From contig NW_014577427.1 of the NCBI RefSeq assembly GCF_000485595.1, positions 166,896 through 230,895 of the forward strand: a DNA stretch of 64,000 nt, written 5' to 3'. The notes beneath the pieces were generated by a model. That model saw nothing but the letters and a program-made list of their open reading frames with translations, did not search any database and was not told the origin of the DNA. A program made the position numbers and the translations under genes. This document shows, one piece after another, positions 1-11,368 of this stretch (its first letter is position 1; every line of letters starts with the position of its first letter). Source of the stretch: Priapulus caudatus. Lineage: Eukaryota > Priapulida > Priapulimorpha > Priapulimorphida > Priapulidae.

Positions 1-112
1 GTGCGTACGTGCGTGTGTGCGTGCGCGTGTGTATAATGTGAGTGAATGTGTATGTACGGGTGTGGGTTTATACGTGAGTGAGTGCGTGCGAGTACGTGTG
101 GTTAAATGATTT
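1..112. repeat. GT/CG-rich microsatellite tract at left edge
   Basis: Degenerate (GT)n and (GTGC)n runs fill the first ~110 bases. No coding signal is visible. Confidence 0.8.
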
Positions 113-183
113 TTAAGTGTAGGCCCTACCTTGTCACTATACTTGTATAGAAAGTGTTTGTGTTGTGCAGCGTTGTTTTGTAC

Positions 184-385
184 TGTATTACCGGAAACTT
201 TTTATTGAAAAAGACCGTCTCCAGTACATGTATTTGTATTTGAATTACGTGCAATAAAGAGTTAATAATAATAATAATAATGTATTACCGGAAACTTTTC
301 ATTGAAAAAGACCGTCTTCAGTACATGTATTTGTATTTGAATTACGTGCAATGAAGAGTTAATAATAATAATAATAATAATATAA
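184..385. repeat. 97-bp tandem repeat, two units
   Basis: A unit beginning TGTATTACCGGAAACTTTT starts at 184 and again at 281, a period of 97 bases. Each unit ends in a GAGTT(AATAAT)n run. The two copies differ at only a few bases. Confidence 0.85.
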
Positions 386-1220
386 TAATAATAATAGTAA
401 CATATAAATAGCGGCACTACTACACAACGTACGCGACCGACTGCCCAAATATCCCATAGGATTATTATCATGGTTATAACTCAAACATTATTTTCAATAA
501 TAATAATATAAATACCAGTAAATAGTAAGGTCCAAACAATCACGATCCCCTCTAAAATATCGCAATAGTCGCGATTTATTTGCGTTAAATATCAATATTG
601 CGGCAGGCAGGCGGCATGACAACAACAACAACATCAACGCGTTTTGTGATATATCACTCGAGCCGCATGCCGCACGACCACGCGGCTTCAGACAAATGGC
701 GCCGCGGCGTCTGTGAAGATAACGATGGAAGCTCATTCGCTGATTGCACTCGTTCGCCGCCAGGCCGCGCGCATACATCTTGCGACGTGCTGTCTCGCGT
801 AATTTATTCGCTAACTCGGTCGCCGTTCGCGCCCACGACAGGATCAATAGGACCCAGGTGTTTCTCATAATGCAGGCAGCGGAAATCACCGTCTTTTGCA
901 TTGAAACCTGTAATATTAATCGGCGCAGTGGCGCACGGAGAGAAGGACGGCCGGCTCCGTAATGGGCGAAACCATGCAAAGTCACCGTCGACCATAATTT
1001 CAGAAGCGGTAATTTAATAGAGGGCACCGCGAACAGCCACGCCGAGGTAGTAGTTAGCAGTGAACCACCGAGCATGTACGGTATCGGCAAGCAGGCGTGG
1101 CGCTGACAGTTGCGAGCGAAAATGACTGTGAGTACTTACGGCACTGTTGACATCGTATTACGGGTATTCATGTGACGAAACGGCGCGAATAGATGCGGAC
1201 AACGATTTTTTCCCATACCA
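353..1220 (+). repeat. ~870-bp direct repeat, copy 1
   Basis: The stretch from GAAGAGTTAATAATA to the AACGATTTTT tract recurs in the same orientation at 3404-4288. It includes an (AAT)n run, a CAACAACAACAACATCAACG motif and a GC-rich centre. Differences between the copies are mostly single-base insertions or deletions, so open frames in one copy are broken in the other. I see no conserved gene. Confidence 0.85.
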
Positions 1221-1539
1221 AATTATCTGTACTATTATATATATATATCACACACACACACACACACAGACTGCGGACGAATGTAACTGAACGTAATTAG
1301 CAATTCCCCCACCGCGACATCGCGACATCGGCAAGTCAGCCGAGCTATATATATATCTTTATCGCTACAGACCATCTCATGCACAAGACCAGTGTGCGTG
1401 TATCAATTAGTGCTGATATGAAGGGACCGCGCACCTTTCATGCGAGAGAGAGAGAGTCCGCGCGCTTGGGCGGGCGAGGGGGAGGGGGAGTAGAGGGGAA
1501 GAAGCCATTACGCGTCCAGCACGCGACACGCACTTGCTG

Positions 1540-1769
1540 AAGGCCTATTTACACGATGCGTCCTAGACGTACGTCCTAGACGAACGTCTAGAACGTACGT
1601 CCAAAACGCACCGTGTATGACAATGCAAATGTATGACCTTTGCGATATCGGATGCACAGGACGGATGTTCTAATTTCTTCCGACATTGCGTTTGCATTGT
1701 CATACACGGTGTACGTCCTAGACGTACATCTAGGACGTACGTCTAGAACGCATCGTGTAAATAGGCCTT
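1540..1769. mobile_element. ~230-bp miniature inverted-repeat element
   Basis: The ends are exact inverted repeats beginning AGGCCTATTTACACGATGCG, and the inverted arms run about 80-90 bases inward. Within the arms, CGTACGTCTAGGACG-like blocks repeat several times. There is no coding capacity, and a target-site duplication is not clear. This is the form of a MITE derived from a DNA transposon. Confidence 0.8.
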
Positions 1770-3403
1770 AAGTATAGACGGGAGGCGCTAACGAGGTCGA
1801 GTGAAATTCGAAGCTCTCGCGTTCTTCCGTTGCGCGCGTGACGCTACGTTTGCAACGCCCCGTAGATTGCATAGATAGTAGTGATGGGCTGTGGTGGGAG
1901 GAGGACATGAGACGGGGGAGATCATAAGGAATGTGGGCGAGGTAGAGGGGATTGGGTATGTGAATGGGATCGGACGTTACAAGTTCGTGGGTCGATGGGG
2001 TAGAGGTGGAACTAGTAGTGACTAAAGGGAATCAGTGGCGCAAAAGATTTTCTCGCGGCCCACCATCTAGACTGACACGACCAACGGAGCCTCGTTCAGT
2101 TCGTAATGTACGATCGCCGACTACAAAAGTTCCATCGTGAGGCCAGTCTCGTATCTGCCACGCGTGATACGTACACAGCTTCACGTTCAACCTTCAAGCG
2201 AACCGGGAAAGCGAGCGCTGGCTGCAATTTCGATCACGAAAAATATTGAGAAACAATACAGAGCATGAACTGGTGAAGCTGAGGCTTAGAGTCGCGCGTA
2301 GAATCATCTCATTTACACGGGAATTAAGAGGATGAAGGAGGAGCAACAGTGCCGTTGTGATAGTATACTGTATGTGACGTGGAGTGACACGAGAGGTAAA
2401 CAACTACAGAATGGCCGAGTTTGTACCGCTACAAGCAGGAGCAAATTGCCATAGCCGAGTTGCCAGATACTGTAAGTAATGTGTAATGGCAGAAAAGTAA
2501 ATATCCACGAAATACCTTAGTACTGTGACTGAGTTGAATAGCTGCACACACGGAAGCAAGTCGCCAAAGCTCAGAGTGTAGCCTCTGCTACCGGTCCACG
2601 CAGACAGAAGGATCCTCCTATCCGGAGAAAACGGAGATGTGAGCTCGTTATCCAGAGCCGGTGGTTGGAAGCAGTGAATGGGTAAGTGAACTTGAGCATG
2701 TGCAAAACAATGTGCAAAGCATCGTTGTTGCGTGCCAGCGCATTACTGCATAGGCACCGCCGTGGAATACCTACGTGCGTGCTGCGTCACCAGTTCAACT
2801 TTGATTGCGCACCGAGTGCATACTCGGTGGTGAGTCATTGTGTACTGTTTGGCGACACCTGCGTGTGTTTCAGAGCTGTTTCGTAGCGTACAGGTGCGTT
2901 AGTGACTCGCACCACTCTATTAAAGCTATAAGACTAAGCTATTAGAAATACTGGTGAACGTTTCGACCGGGCGTGAGATATGTGTCACAACATTCGTGTC
3001 TAATTTTGCTCGTAATTATATTTTACTTTGATAAACGTTGTTATTTACCGCGTTACCCGGTCAACAACGTGCTTCCATTGACACGCTCCTAATCAAAGGT
3101 ATGACGCACACACAATAAACACCATTCTTGTATGGTTCGGCTACGAACGTCTGGGTAAGCTATCTAGTAACAGGTTTACCAATACGAAGCGGAATGTAAT
3201 CATAGAAAGAATCTTAAGAACGAGCCCCGCGGAATTTAATCACGGACGAAAGACAATGATGAATCGCGATGTGTTATCGCGTTACACGAGCTTCCCACTA
3301 ATTTAACTAGTATAGGATCGGGCGGTCAACTGGATCGCAACAGCGTACGCATATGAGTGACCAAAAATCCCATACAATTATCATTACTATTATATATATA
3401 TAT
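1770..3403. other. Intergenic stretch without recognised gene
   Basis: Unique-looking sequence. No reading frame here has recognisable protein similarity or good splice context. The (TA)n run near 3390 leads into the second copy of the 870-bp repeat. Confidence 0.6.
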
Positions 3404-4288
3404 GAAGAGTTAATAATAATAATAATAATAATAATATAATAATAATAATAGTAACATATAAATAGCGGCACTACTACACAACGTACGCGACCGACTGCCC
3501 AAATATCCCATAGGATTATTATCATGGTTATAACTCAAACATTATTTTCAATAATAATAATATAAATACCAAGTAAATAGTAAGGTCCAACAATCACGAT
3601 CCCTCTAAAATATCGCAATAGTCGCGATTTATTTTCGTTAAATATCAATATTGCGGCGGCAGGCGGCCATGACAACAACAACAACATCAACGCGTTTTTG
3701 TGATATATCACTCGAGCCGCATGCGCGCACGACCACGCGTGGCTTCAGACAAATGGCGCCGCCGGCGTCTGTGAAGATAACGATGGAAGCTCATCCGCTG
3801 ATTGCACTCGTTCGCCGCCAGGCGCGCGCATACATCTTGCGACGCGCTGTCTCGCGTAATTTATTCGCTAACTTATTCGCTAAACTCGGTCGCCGTTCGC
3901 GCCCACGACAGGAAATCAATAGGACCCAGGTGTTTCTCATAATGCAGGCAGCGGAAATCACTGTCTTTGCATTGAAACATGTAATTAATCGCGCAGTGGC
4001 GCACGGAGAGAAGGACGGCCGGCTCCGTAATGGCGAACATGCAAAGTCACCGTCGACCATAATTTCAGAAGCGGTAATTTATATAGAGGGCCCGCAACAG
4101 CCAACCGAGGTAGTAGTTAGCAGTGAACCGCACCGAGCATGTACCGGTATCGGCAAGCAGGCGTGGCGCTGACAGTTGCGAGCGAAAATGACTGTGAGTA
4201 CTTACGGCACTGTTTGACATCGTATTACGGGTATTCATGTGGACGAAACGGCGCGATGGGAGATGCGGACAACGATTTTTCTCATACC
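3404..4288 (+). repeat. ~870-bp direct repeat, copy 2
   Basis: Homologous to 353-1220 over its full length, about 3.05 kb downstream and in the same orientation. Indels relative to copy 1 are scattered throughout, for example near 3655, 3865-3885 and 3975. Confidence 0.85.
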
Positions 4289-4928
4289 TCGAGAACCCGG
4301 TAACGGTAACCCACCGGGGAACTCATCGCCCCCCCCCCCCACCGGGTAACTCATCTTTACGCATGCAGCGTCTGTGTGCTAATAAGAAATCTCGTGTTTC
4401 AAAACACGGGATCAATCCATCAGGTAGGTGCACCCCAAACACACGCGCGCGCACTCAAGCACACACATATACGCATGTAGGCACGTACCCACACCCACCT
4501 ATACTATCATCGGTTTTGTCTTTATATAATTCGCTACACCGTAATCCCGAGGAAGTATCTAGCAGTACAAACTATAAGGAACAGGATATTGGATTTCAGG
4601 TCACTCTGTGTGCACCTCGTGAAATACTACTATACATTTTTTTTATAAAAATGATACGTGATTTCTAAAGGCGCCGATTCCCTAAGCAGTCATTGCGACA
4701 TCTGTCGGAGGGATTCGCAATCACATCTCGGAGAACCGCTCCTCCTAAGAAATATAACCACGTACTATTTTAGGATCTTCGCTTCGCTTTTAAGCCTTCA
4801 AATATTTATGTTATTTGAATACTACATCGAATGCATTATGCATGTGATATTATGTGAATAAATGGGGGTAGTGAGTAAAGTGGGGTAGTCCCCCCTACTC
4901 TTGTTGGGTTACATTATTGTATCTAGGG
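4289..4928. other. Intergenic stretch without recognised gene
   Basis: Contains a C-rich run near 4330 and short CA-rich tracts near 4440-4500. Nothing else is recognisable. Confidence 0.6.
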
Positions 4929-5579
4929 TTATGCATGGTTACAAAATAAATAAAGGGAATGTTTGGCTACAGTTATCCACCCTACGTCTCGCTAGGTCGT
5001 ACATTAAAAAAAGGCGCACATGTTAGCATGGTTGTAAACGAAAGGTGCCTTCGAGGAAAAATAACACGTTATGAGTTTGGCGCACTCTCTATATATATAT
5101 TATATGACGGTATAACTATAACTATAATTAACTATATATAACGGCAGTAGGCCTATATTAGATTAACACAACAAATGAGCTCAAATGTCTAATTACACTA
5201 TGCGTGCATTTTAACTACTACAAAAGCACAGCTCCCAAATCGTAACAAATAGACACGAGTGTCTTGTCTCGACCGCTTGTCTATCCTCTATCAAAATCGC
5301 CAATTATTTGTGTCCATGTCAACATAAAAGTAGTTATCCTTTTGCAACATATTAAGCTATTGAACAGATAAATTGAAAAAGAATACGGTACGGTTTCCTT
5401 GCTTTGCTGGATATTATCATGCAAGGAATGCAAGCGTATACACAACATAGTTTCAAGCGTTATTTGCCAAAATAGAATTCTGAGTTATAACATTTTCCAG
5501 TTTCCTACTCATGGCGTAAATGGGTATGAGGAATGGGTAAAATATTTTGTTTATTTATTATTGTCGCAGATTTTATTGA

Positions 5580-5874
5580 CAATCACACGCACACACACAG
5601 ACGCACACACGACCACACACACACGCGCGCACGCACGCGCGCACGCACGCACACACACATGCACGCACGCACGCACGCACGCACGCATGCACGCACGCAC
5701 GCACACTCACACACGCACGCACGCACACACATACACGCACGCCACGCACGCCACACACACTCACACACACACACACACACGCACGCACGCACGCACGCAT
5801 CCACGCATCCATACACACACACACACATGCACGCCCGCACGCACATACGCACACACGCACACACGCACCCACGC

Positions 5875-5905
<31 letters not shown>

Positions 5906-5910
5906 ACGTG
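5580..5910. repeat. CA/CGCA microsatellite followed by (TA)n
   Basis: About 300 bases of (CA)n and (CGCA)n run into (TA)n at 5880-5906. The long frames read here, such as THTHAR and VCVCVR, are translation of the repeat and not genes. Confidence 0.9.
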
Positions 5911-6833
5911 CCACCAATTACTTTCGATGCAAACACACATAAATGAATACGTACGTGATAGGGACCCAATTGCCAACATACGGCTCGGTGCTCTTACGCT
6001 GATTATACGCGAGTGCTGAATGACCGACTCTCCACGTAAACATGAACGCGACGCACGACGCCACGCACGTACCTACGTACCATCACGCCCACTTCGGCAC
6101 TGGCAAATTGCTATGCCATACAGTAGCAATGTTGTTATCTATGGTCGGCGAACATTACTCGTCCACGTCGGGATGCGTCGTTCGGATGCGGTCCGTCATC
6201 CTTCCTCAGTAGCCATCGTCGGCGGTTAGACTGGAGCTCGCTGCGCGCGCCGCGTGCGTTGTCATGCACACAAGCCTCGAGTAAACGCACGAAAACGCGC
6301 CGGTTTCTAGGAGCAGACTCCTCTCACTCTCTCTCACTTCGCTTGTTTTTCGACGCAGCCACGTAAGAGCGTAGCGCAGGTCATACACGCACAAACGCTC
6401 GCTACGCAATACGCGGCGGCGCGAGCGACATCTGGGCTCCAAACGCAGTACTAGCTGCCGCGTACACACTCAGCAAGCCTCCTGGGCTGGGTGTTTTCGA
6501 GCGATAGCGAGCGAGCACACCACGGACAGAAAGCAGGTTTGTAGGCAGGCAGGTAGGTAGCGCGCGACGACGGCCAGCGATCCGATCGCTCGCAGACTCA
6601 CTCCGCGTCAAATGCGCCGGAGCTAATCAATATCGGCCCCCGTATCATATTATCGCCTGCTATTACGTCTGGGGCGCACCTAGCGGCGCTATTAGAAGTT
6701 CACGCACTCTAGCCGTTACGATATTGCGGTGTTGTAATTATTCAATGCAAGCTCTGTCGCGTTATTTCGTGATGAATGCATGCATATTACCCTGTGGCAT
6801 TATTACGAGCGCTCGCTACGTGTTCGGATCACT

Positions 6834-6870
6834 GATCTCTACTATACTAAATAGTTATATAGTAGAGATC
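6834..6870. repeat. Short perfect hairpin
   Basis: A 13-base arm GATCTCTACTATA pairs with its exact complement across an 11-base loop. Imperfect versions occur at the equivalent place in the other units, near 13355 and 17530. Confidence 0.7.
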
Positions 6871-7502
6871 ATGGTTCGGATTGACCGAGCACCGTTGTAA
6901 ACAATAGAACGAAAGGTCGCTCCGCCGTGGGTTTCTGTCTACTGAATTTTTCTTATTCCACTCAGCACAGCATATTAGTTGAGTGTAGTTATACAGCGAA
7001 CTGCATGTGCACTACAAGGAGTACTGTAATTCGGATAGAAAATTTTTCGTACGAATGTAAGTTCGCAAATTATTTATTGCGTTATGTCACTTTTATGTTA
7101 AACCCATATAAACGCTCTCATTATTCGCGTATTTTGCAAACGAATATGATTGACCCGGCATATCTGTAAATTATTTGTTCGAGATGTAACATATAATGAA
7201 TGTCTAAAAAAGGCAAATAATACCGTCAAAAGCAGCGTTTATTCGAATATGAGGAATCGTCCATGAGAGTTTCGAGGCCGCGAACAAACGCTTACGCGGC
7301 TAATTTTTTACTTCGGTTTCGTACAAATATTATACTAAACATTCGCAGAATGCTACTGGGCTATGCTAGTTCGATGTGTCGGTGTCTGCATTCTGCAGGT
7401 GGGATTCCCCGATTTTGGATTTTATGGCGCTAGCACTCAGCATTATTGAACTGTTTACCCACTCCCCGCGCCGTCGATGAAATCGATCGATAGCGGCGCT
7501 TT

Positions 7503-7503
7503 G

Positions 7504-7550
<47 letters not shown>

Positions 7551-7590
7551 ATTATATATATATATATATATATAATTATATATATATATG
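7503..7590. repeat. (TA)n microsatellite
   Basis: An almost pure TA tract followed by GT. It recurs with different lengths in the other units, near 14030-14115 and 18275-18365. Confidence 0.9.
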
Positions 7591-8491
7591 TGTGTGTGTG
7601 GGGAGAGGGGGTGCGTGCGTTCCGTGCGTTCGTGCGTGCGTGTGTGTAAACAACATAATAGATGCTAGTAGAAGCCGCGGGCATTGCCGCTATAGTTACC
7701 ATACACTTGCTCGGCCACTTACTACCAAACTTTAATTCGTTACTCGCCCACACGCACTTTACGTCGTTTCGACTTCATTCGCGGAGTCATTACACTCTCT
7801 AACACGCACGCCCCGGGGTCACGCCCATACACACTCACACACCATACACAGCAGCTCTACGCGTGGGCTGACGACAACAGAACGCCACAGCATTGGATCG
7901 AACGATGAAATAAACACAAGATAAGCTCAACACAGCCGCAGACACCGCGCAGAACGAACGCGGGAGCGGACAGTGTCCTCGATGGAAAGCATTCCATGCA
8001 TGCACTGATTCAGGTAGCACGAGATCACGTTGCTGGAGAACGGACGCAGTATCGAGGAGAGCAAACACAAAGGGACGATATTTACGCTGCATTACATATT
8101 ATTGTACTTTTATTTTATTTGGGTGATAGCTTCAGGTTATCGTGGAATCGTGGCAGCGTAAAGTCTTGTTAGTTATAGTCTCCATATCAGATAGAGCCGG
8201 TACAACGTCGCAGATTCGAATGTTGAACTAGGACTTTATATTATTATATATTATTAGTAACTTGACACATTCCAGTACTACATCCTAGGTTACGTCCAGA
8301 TTGGAACCCGCCTGGCTGTCTCTCGTGATCTGCCCTCTCTCGGTCTCTCCTTTCCGTTTCTCTCTCACTCGATTACTCTCTATAATTTCTATCGCTATTA
8401 CGTTCCATATATGGATACTATTTCAAAGGCAGGTCGGACGCTTCTTTGATCCGACCGGTTGTCACCAGCTGCTTATTCTAGCAATAACGCA

Positions 8492-9002
8492 TTAAAGGCT
8501 CACAATGCGCATCCAAACGCTAATTTCTCCAGTACTAGGCTAGCAAATACTTCGTGTCATGCATAATCACACTACCTTTATGACAAAATAATAACTCTAG
8601 TTGCTCGCACTTTACACTGCGCGTTTGCTTAAAGACCCATTCAAAGAGAAAGAGAAGCGTGAGAAAAACTGGCATTCTGGCGCAAACGCCGACTGTTTCC
8701 AAACAAAATAGCCTCGAAGTGGTGACGTGACGTCACATGTTTTTATCTTTGCCGCGCCCGTACCGCTGTACCGCGGCACCGCTGCACGGTTGCTTGGAGA
8801 TTGGGGAAACTGTCAACAACATCGGAGAATTTCAACAACATTGGAGGTATTTTCAAAATACCTTTTATAAGACAACGCGCAGTGAAGTGGGAGGAACTAG
8901 AGTTTATTTTGCCATAAGGTAGTATGATTATGCATGACACGAAGTATTTGCTAGTCTAGTACTGGAGAAATTAGCGTTTGGATGCGCATTGTGAGCCTTT
9001 AA
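8492..9002. mobile_element. ~510-bp MITE bounded by TTAA
   Basis: The terminal inverted repeats are about 110 bases long. Each end reads TTAAAGGCTCACAATGCGCA inward, and the arms stay nearly identical as far as the CTCTAGTT block. TTAA stands at both ends, the usual target of piggyBac-type transposases, although a TA target cannot be excluded. No transposase is encoded. Unit 3 has an apparently empty site near 19310, so this was a discrete insertion into the repeat unit. Confidence 0.85.
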
Positions 9003-9479
9003 CGTCAATTTTCTTTTAACTCAGGGTGCGCGGCGGTGCTACGCCGGCTTCATTAGCCGCACGCCTCCACGCCAGTTAGCTTACGATATCTATTTAAAAA
9101 TGGGAAAACATTTCCAAACGATGACAGCTGAATTCATCCGATGGGACGATGAAATGACAATCTGTATGATTATTTAATGAACAGAGAATAGAACTCGAGC
9201 AGTGTTCCTCAATAGAGACCGTCTGCGCACTTAAATCATACGCGAACATTTTCGCGGCATTGCATTGAATACCAGATACATTTTTTCAAGTACCTACTCT
9301 ATTTCGCTGTCCTGCTAATTCGCATCTTTTTCATACTTGAGTATATAGATGAAAAATCACCCTAAACATAGCGTGTTACACAACCAGCAGTAAGGTAATA
9401 ACGTCATAATAATGATAATATTATTATCGTATTCACGAAGCAAACTACACGTCGATAGGTAGAGGTCCGAAATTAACAC

Positions 9480-10214
9480 CTAAATTATGATTATCTTCTC
9501 CATGACGTCACTTCTGCTTCCCGCGTCGGCAAGGCTCTTCGAAAGAGCCGCAGCGCGGCGCTGCAACTGCATCGTCGGCGACCGCACGTCGCCGCACGGG
9601 GGCGCTACCGGGCTCATCCTCATCACGGCGAACACGTCCGGATGTGACTTCAGCTGCAGCCGGAAAAGGCCGGCGGGTACGTACCGACCGGTGCGCGTCT
9701 TCGGGGAGTGACGTTGCAGGGCCGACGACCGCGCATGTGCCTGACTCGACTTAAAAGAGACGCGATGCGCGGTCTTGCCTTCTCGCTTCGTTCTCTTCGT
9801 CTTGCCGTCCATTCGCGTTAACTCGGCGGCCATCGCGTAGAAAGACGAGCCACCCGTTGATTCGGTCGCCACAGCGTCGCGCAAATCGTCTCGCCGTGGC
9901 CACCTAGCGACCGCGGCATTCTCGCGAGATGTCGCGAGATGACGAGTTCTCGTCGAATCCGAATCGAGCGTGACGGACAGCGCCGCCGCTAGATGGCGCG
10001 GGTGTTCGCCAGCGGGAGGTTGCCGGTCAAACAAGAAGGCAGCGTTGTCGTAGCCGTGCGCCGTCACGCGAGGTGACGACCTATCCGCGGGTTTACTCAG
10101 AGAGAAGTACGGGTCGGTAGAGAGTCGGCTCTCTTCGCTGCGCTGAGTCGCTTGGCCGCGCAGTTGAGTCTGCTTGCACATTTCTTCCCATCGCTTTATG
10201 ACCGCTAAGGTTTT
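9480..10214 (-). CDS. Candidate terminal coding exon, unknown protein
   Basis: A minus-strand frame follows a good acceptor (pyrimidine tract plus CAG at 10215-10216) and runs 244 codons to TAG at 9480. It starts KTLAVIKRWEEMCKQTQ. Next comes a polar stretch rich in Ser, Arg and Gln, and it ends SDVMEKIIII. Codon third positions look GC-rich, as expected of coding sequence. It joins in phase 0 to the exon at 10691-10810. No domain, membrane segment or family is recognised. It looks like a hydrophilic C-terminal tail. The homologous stretch in unit 3 (about 19815-20600) is broken by many small indels. Confidence 0.5.
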   Translation of the reverse strand, partial: KTLAVIKRWEEMCKQTQLRGQATQRSEESRLSTDPYFSLSKPADRSSPRVTAHGYDNAAFLFDRQPPAGEHPRHLAAALSVTLDSDSTRTRHLATSRENAAVARWPRRDDLRDAVATESTGGSSFYAMAAELTRMDGKTKRTKREGKTAHRVSFKSSQAHARSSALQRHSPKTRTGRYVPAGLFRLQLKSHPDVFAVMRMSPVAPPCGDVRSPTMQLQRRAAALSKSLADAGSRSDVMEKIIII

Positions 10215-10690
10215 CTGAAGACAAGTAAAAACAGTGATCCGGTTTGAGCTTTGTTCTTGTTTTGATTTCACTTCGATCAGTAATTGAAGGGTATTTTTTA
10301 CACGCTGTAAATTTGAATTCTCTCATGAACCGTTATAACATATATTATGCTAGGACGCCATTTGTCTACTTTCAATTCTATTTAGTCGATTTATTGTATA
10401 ATACTAAACGTTTCGATCAATGTCCTTTCTCCATATTTAGCTATAAACAAGAGCATATAGACCAGACTTGTAAAACGCCGAAATAATATTTATATTTTGA
10501 TACATTATCATCATCATCATCATTTCATTGCTATTATCATTTCTCTCTCATGCTCATAAAACATTTTGTCATAGATGTATAGATAGCTCTACGGGCCGAC
10601 AGCAATTTCACTCTCGCTGACCTCTACACACTCGTTACAAATACAGACATGGATTACGTCACTACAGATGGGCAGGTAGAGAGATGTCAC

Positions 10691-10810
10691 CTTCTTGTTG
10701 CTCTTCTGCGCTAGTGGGAGGAGGTGGCCTCGGCGAAGAAGCTCCCACATCTCTCTCGCGTTGAAGCACGGGTGTACGTGTTCATCGGCGTGCACTCCAC
10801 GGTATAGTCT
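10691..10810 (-). CDS. Candidate internal coding exon, unknown protein
   Basis: Read on the minus strand, GTGCGCAG precedes and GTGACA follows a stretch of exactly 40 codons with no stop. It begins RLYRGVHADEHVHPCFN and contains REMWELLRRGHLLPLAQ. Both ends are phase 0, matching the terminal exon at 9480-10214 across a ~475-base intron. The motif is not one I can assign. The copy in unit 3 (about 21040-21160) keeps HPCF and REMWEL but loses frame. Upstream exons of this gene are not identified. Confidence 0.5.
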
Positions 10811-10830
10811 CTGCGCACACCGTTACATAT

Positions 10831-10893
10831 AGTATCAGGATTGGCATAATATAGACTATATTAGACAGTCTATGTTATGACACTCCTGATAGT
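10831..10893. repeat. Imperfect hairpin
   Basis: AGTATCAGGA and TCCTGATAGT bound inverted arms of about 28 bases with several mismatches. The same structure recurs in unit 3 near 21180-21245. Confidence 0.6.
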
Positions 10894-11368
10894 ACCACAT
10901 TAATTAGAGCGCGCCGCGTCTGCGTGCACGTCAATGTCACGGCCGTTCTCCGCTGCATCAACTGGCTATTTTATTAACTGTAAACGTGCAAGGCCAGATG
11001 GTGACGCCATACAGGAGATGGGCTCGTACACAAAGTGTTGGCCTGTAGTGATCAGTTATATTATACGGTATTAAAGAAGCTATGCCGAACGTAGGTTTAG
11101 AGCGGATATGATGTTTCAAAATAGACACCTGCTGATGTGCAATTGGACCTGCGCACCTTGCTATGGGCTACGTTGCTCCTATTGCTACATTGCACGCGCG
11201 AGATTATAAGAGATTGAGCGTTTCAATAAAATATAATGCTAAATAAATACGATATAAATATTTACTACAAATCTCTACTCTCTTTCGCCTATTATTGCCG
11301 ATAATTTCCTGTAAATCCTGTGCAAATGCTCCTCTGCGACACACATGTACACCGCACGCACGCTGCAG

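Larger units (their letters stand above)
4929..11368 (+). repeat. 6.44-kb tandem unit, copy 1 (most complete)
   Basis: The unit begins GGTTATGCATGGTTACAAAA at 4929, and the same start recurs at 11369, giving a period of 6440 bases. In order it contains a CA/CGCA microsatellite (5580-5880), a (TA)n tract (7503-7590), a MITE with TTAA at each end (8492-9002) and two candidate coding exons on the minus strand (10691-10810 and 9480-10214). This copy has the longest open frames and is probably closest to the true sequence. Confidence 0.85.

Noticed and set aside
494-868. Minus-strand frame with a signal-peptide-like start (MRNTWVLLILSWARTATELA)
   Set aside because: The frame is broken by indels in the second copy (3651-3980), has no recognised similarity, and ends in (AAT)n translation. 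It could be reconsidered if the region is polished.
5399-6019. Long frames reading poly-(Thr-His-Ala-Arg) or Val-Cys repeats
   Set aside because: They are translations of CA/CGCA microsatellites; the same applies near 12000, 15430, 21750, 28050, 30000 and 26800.
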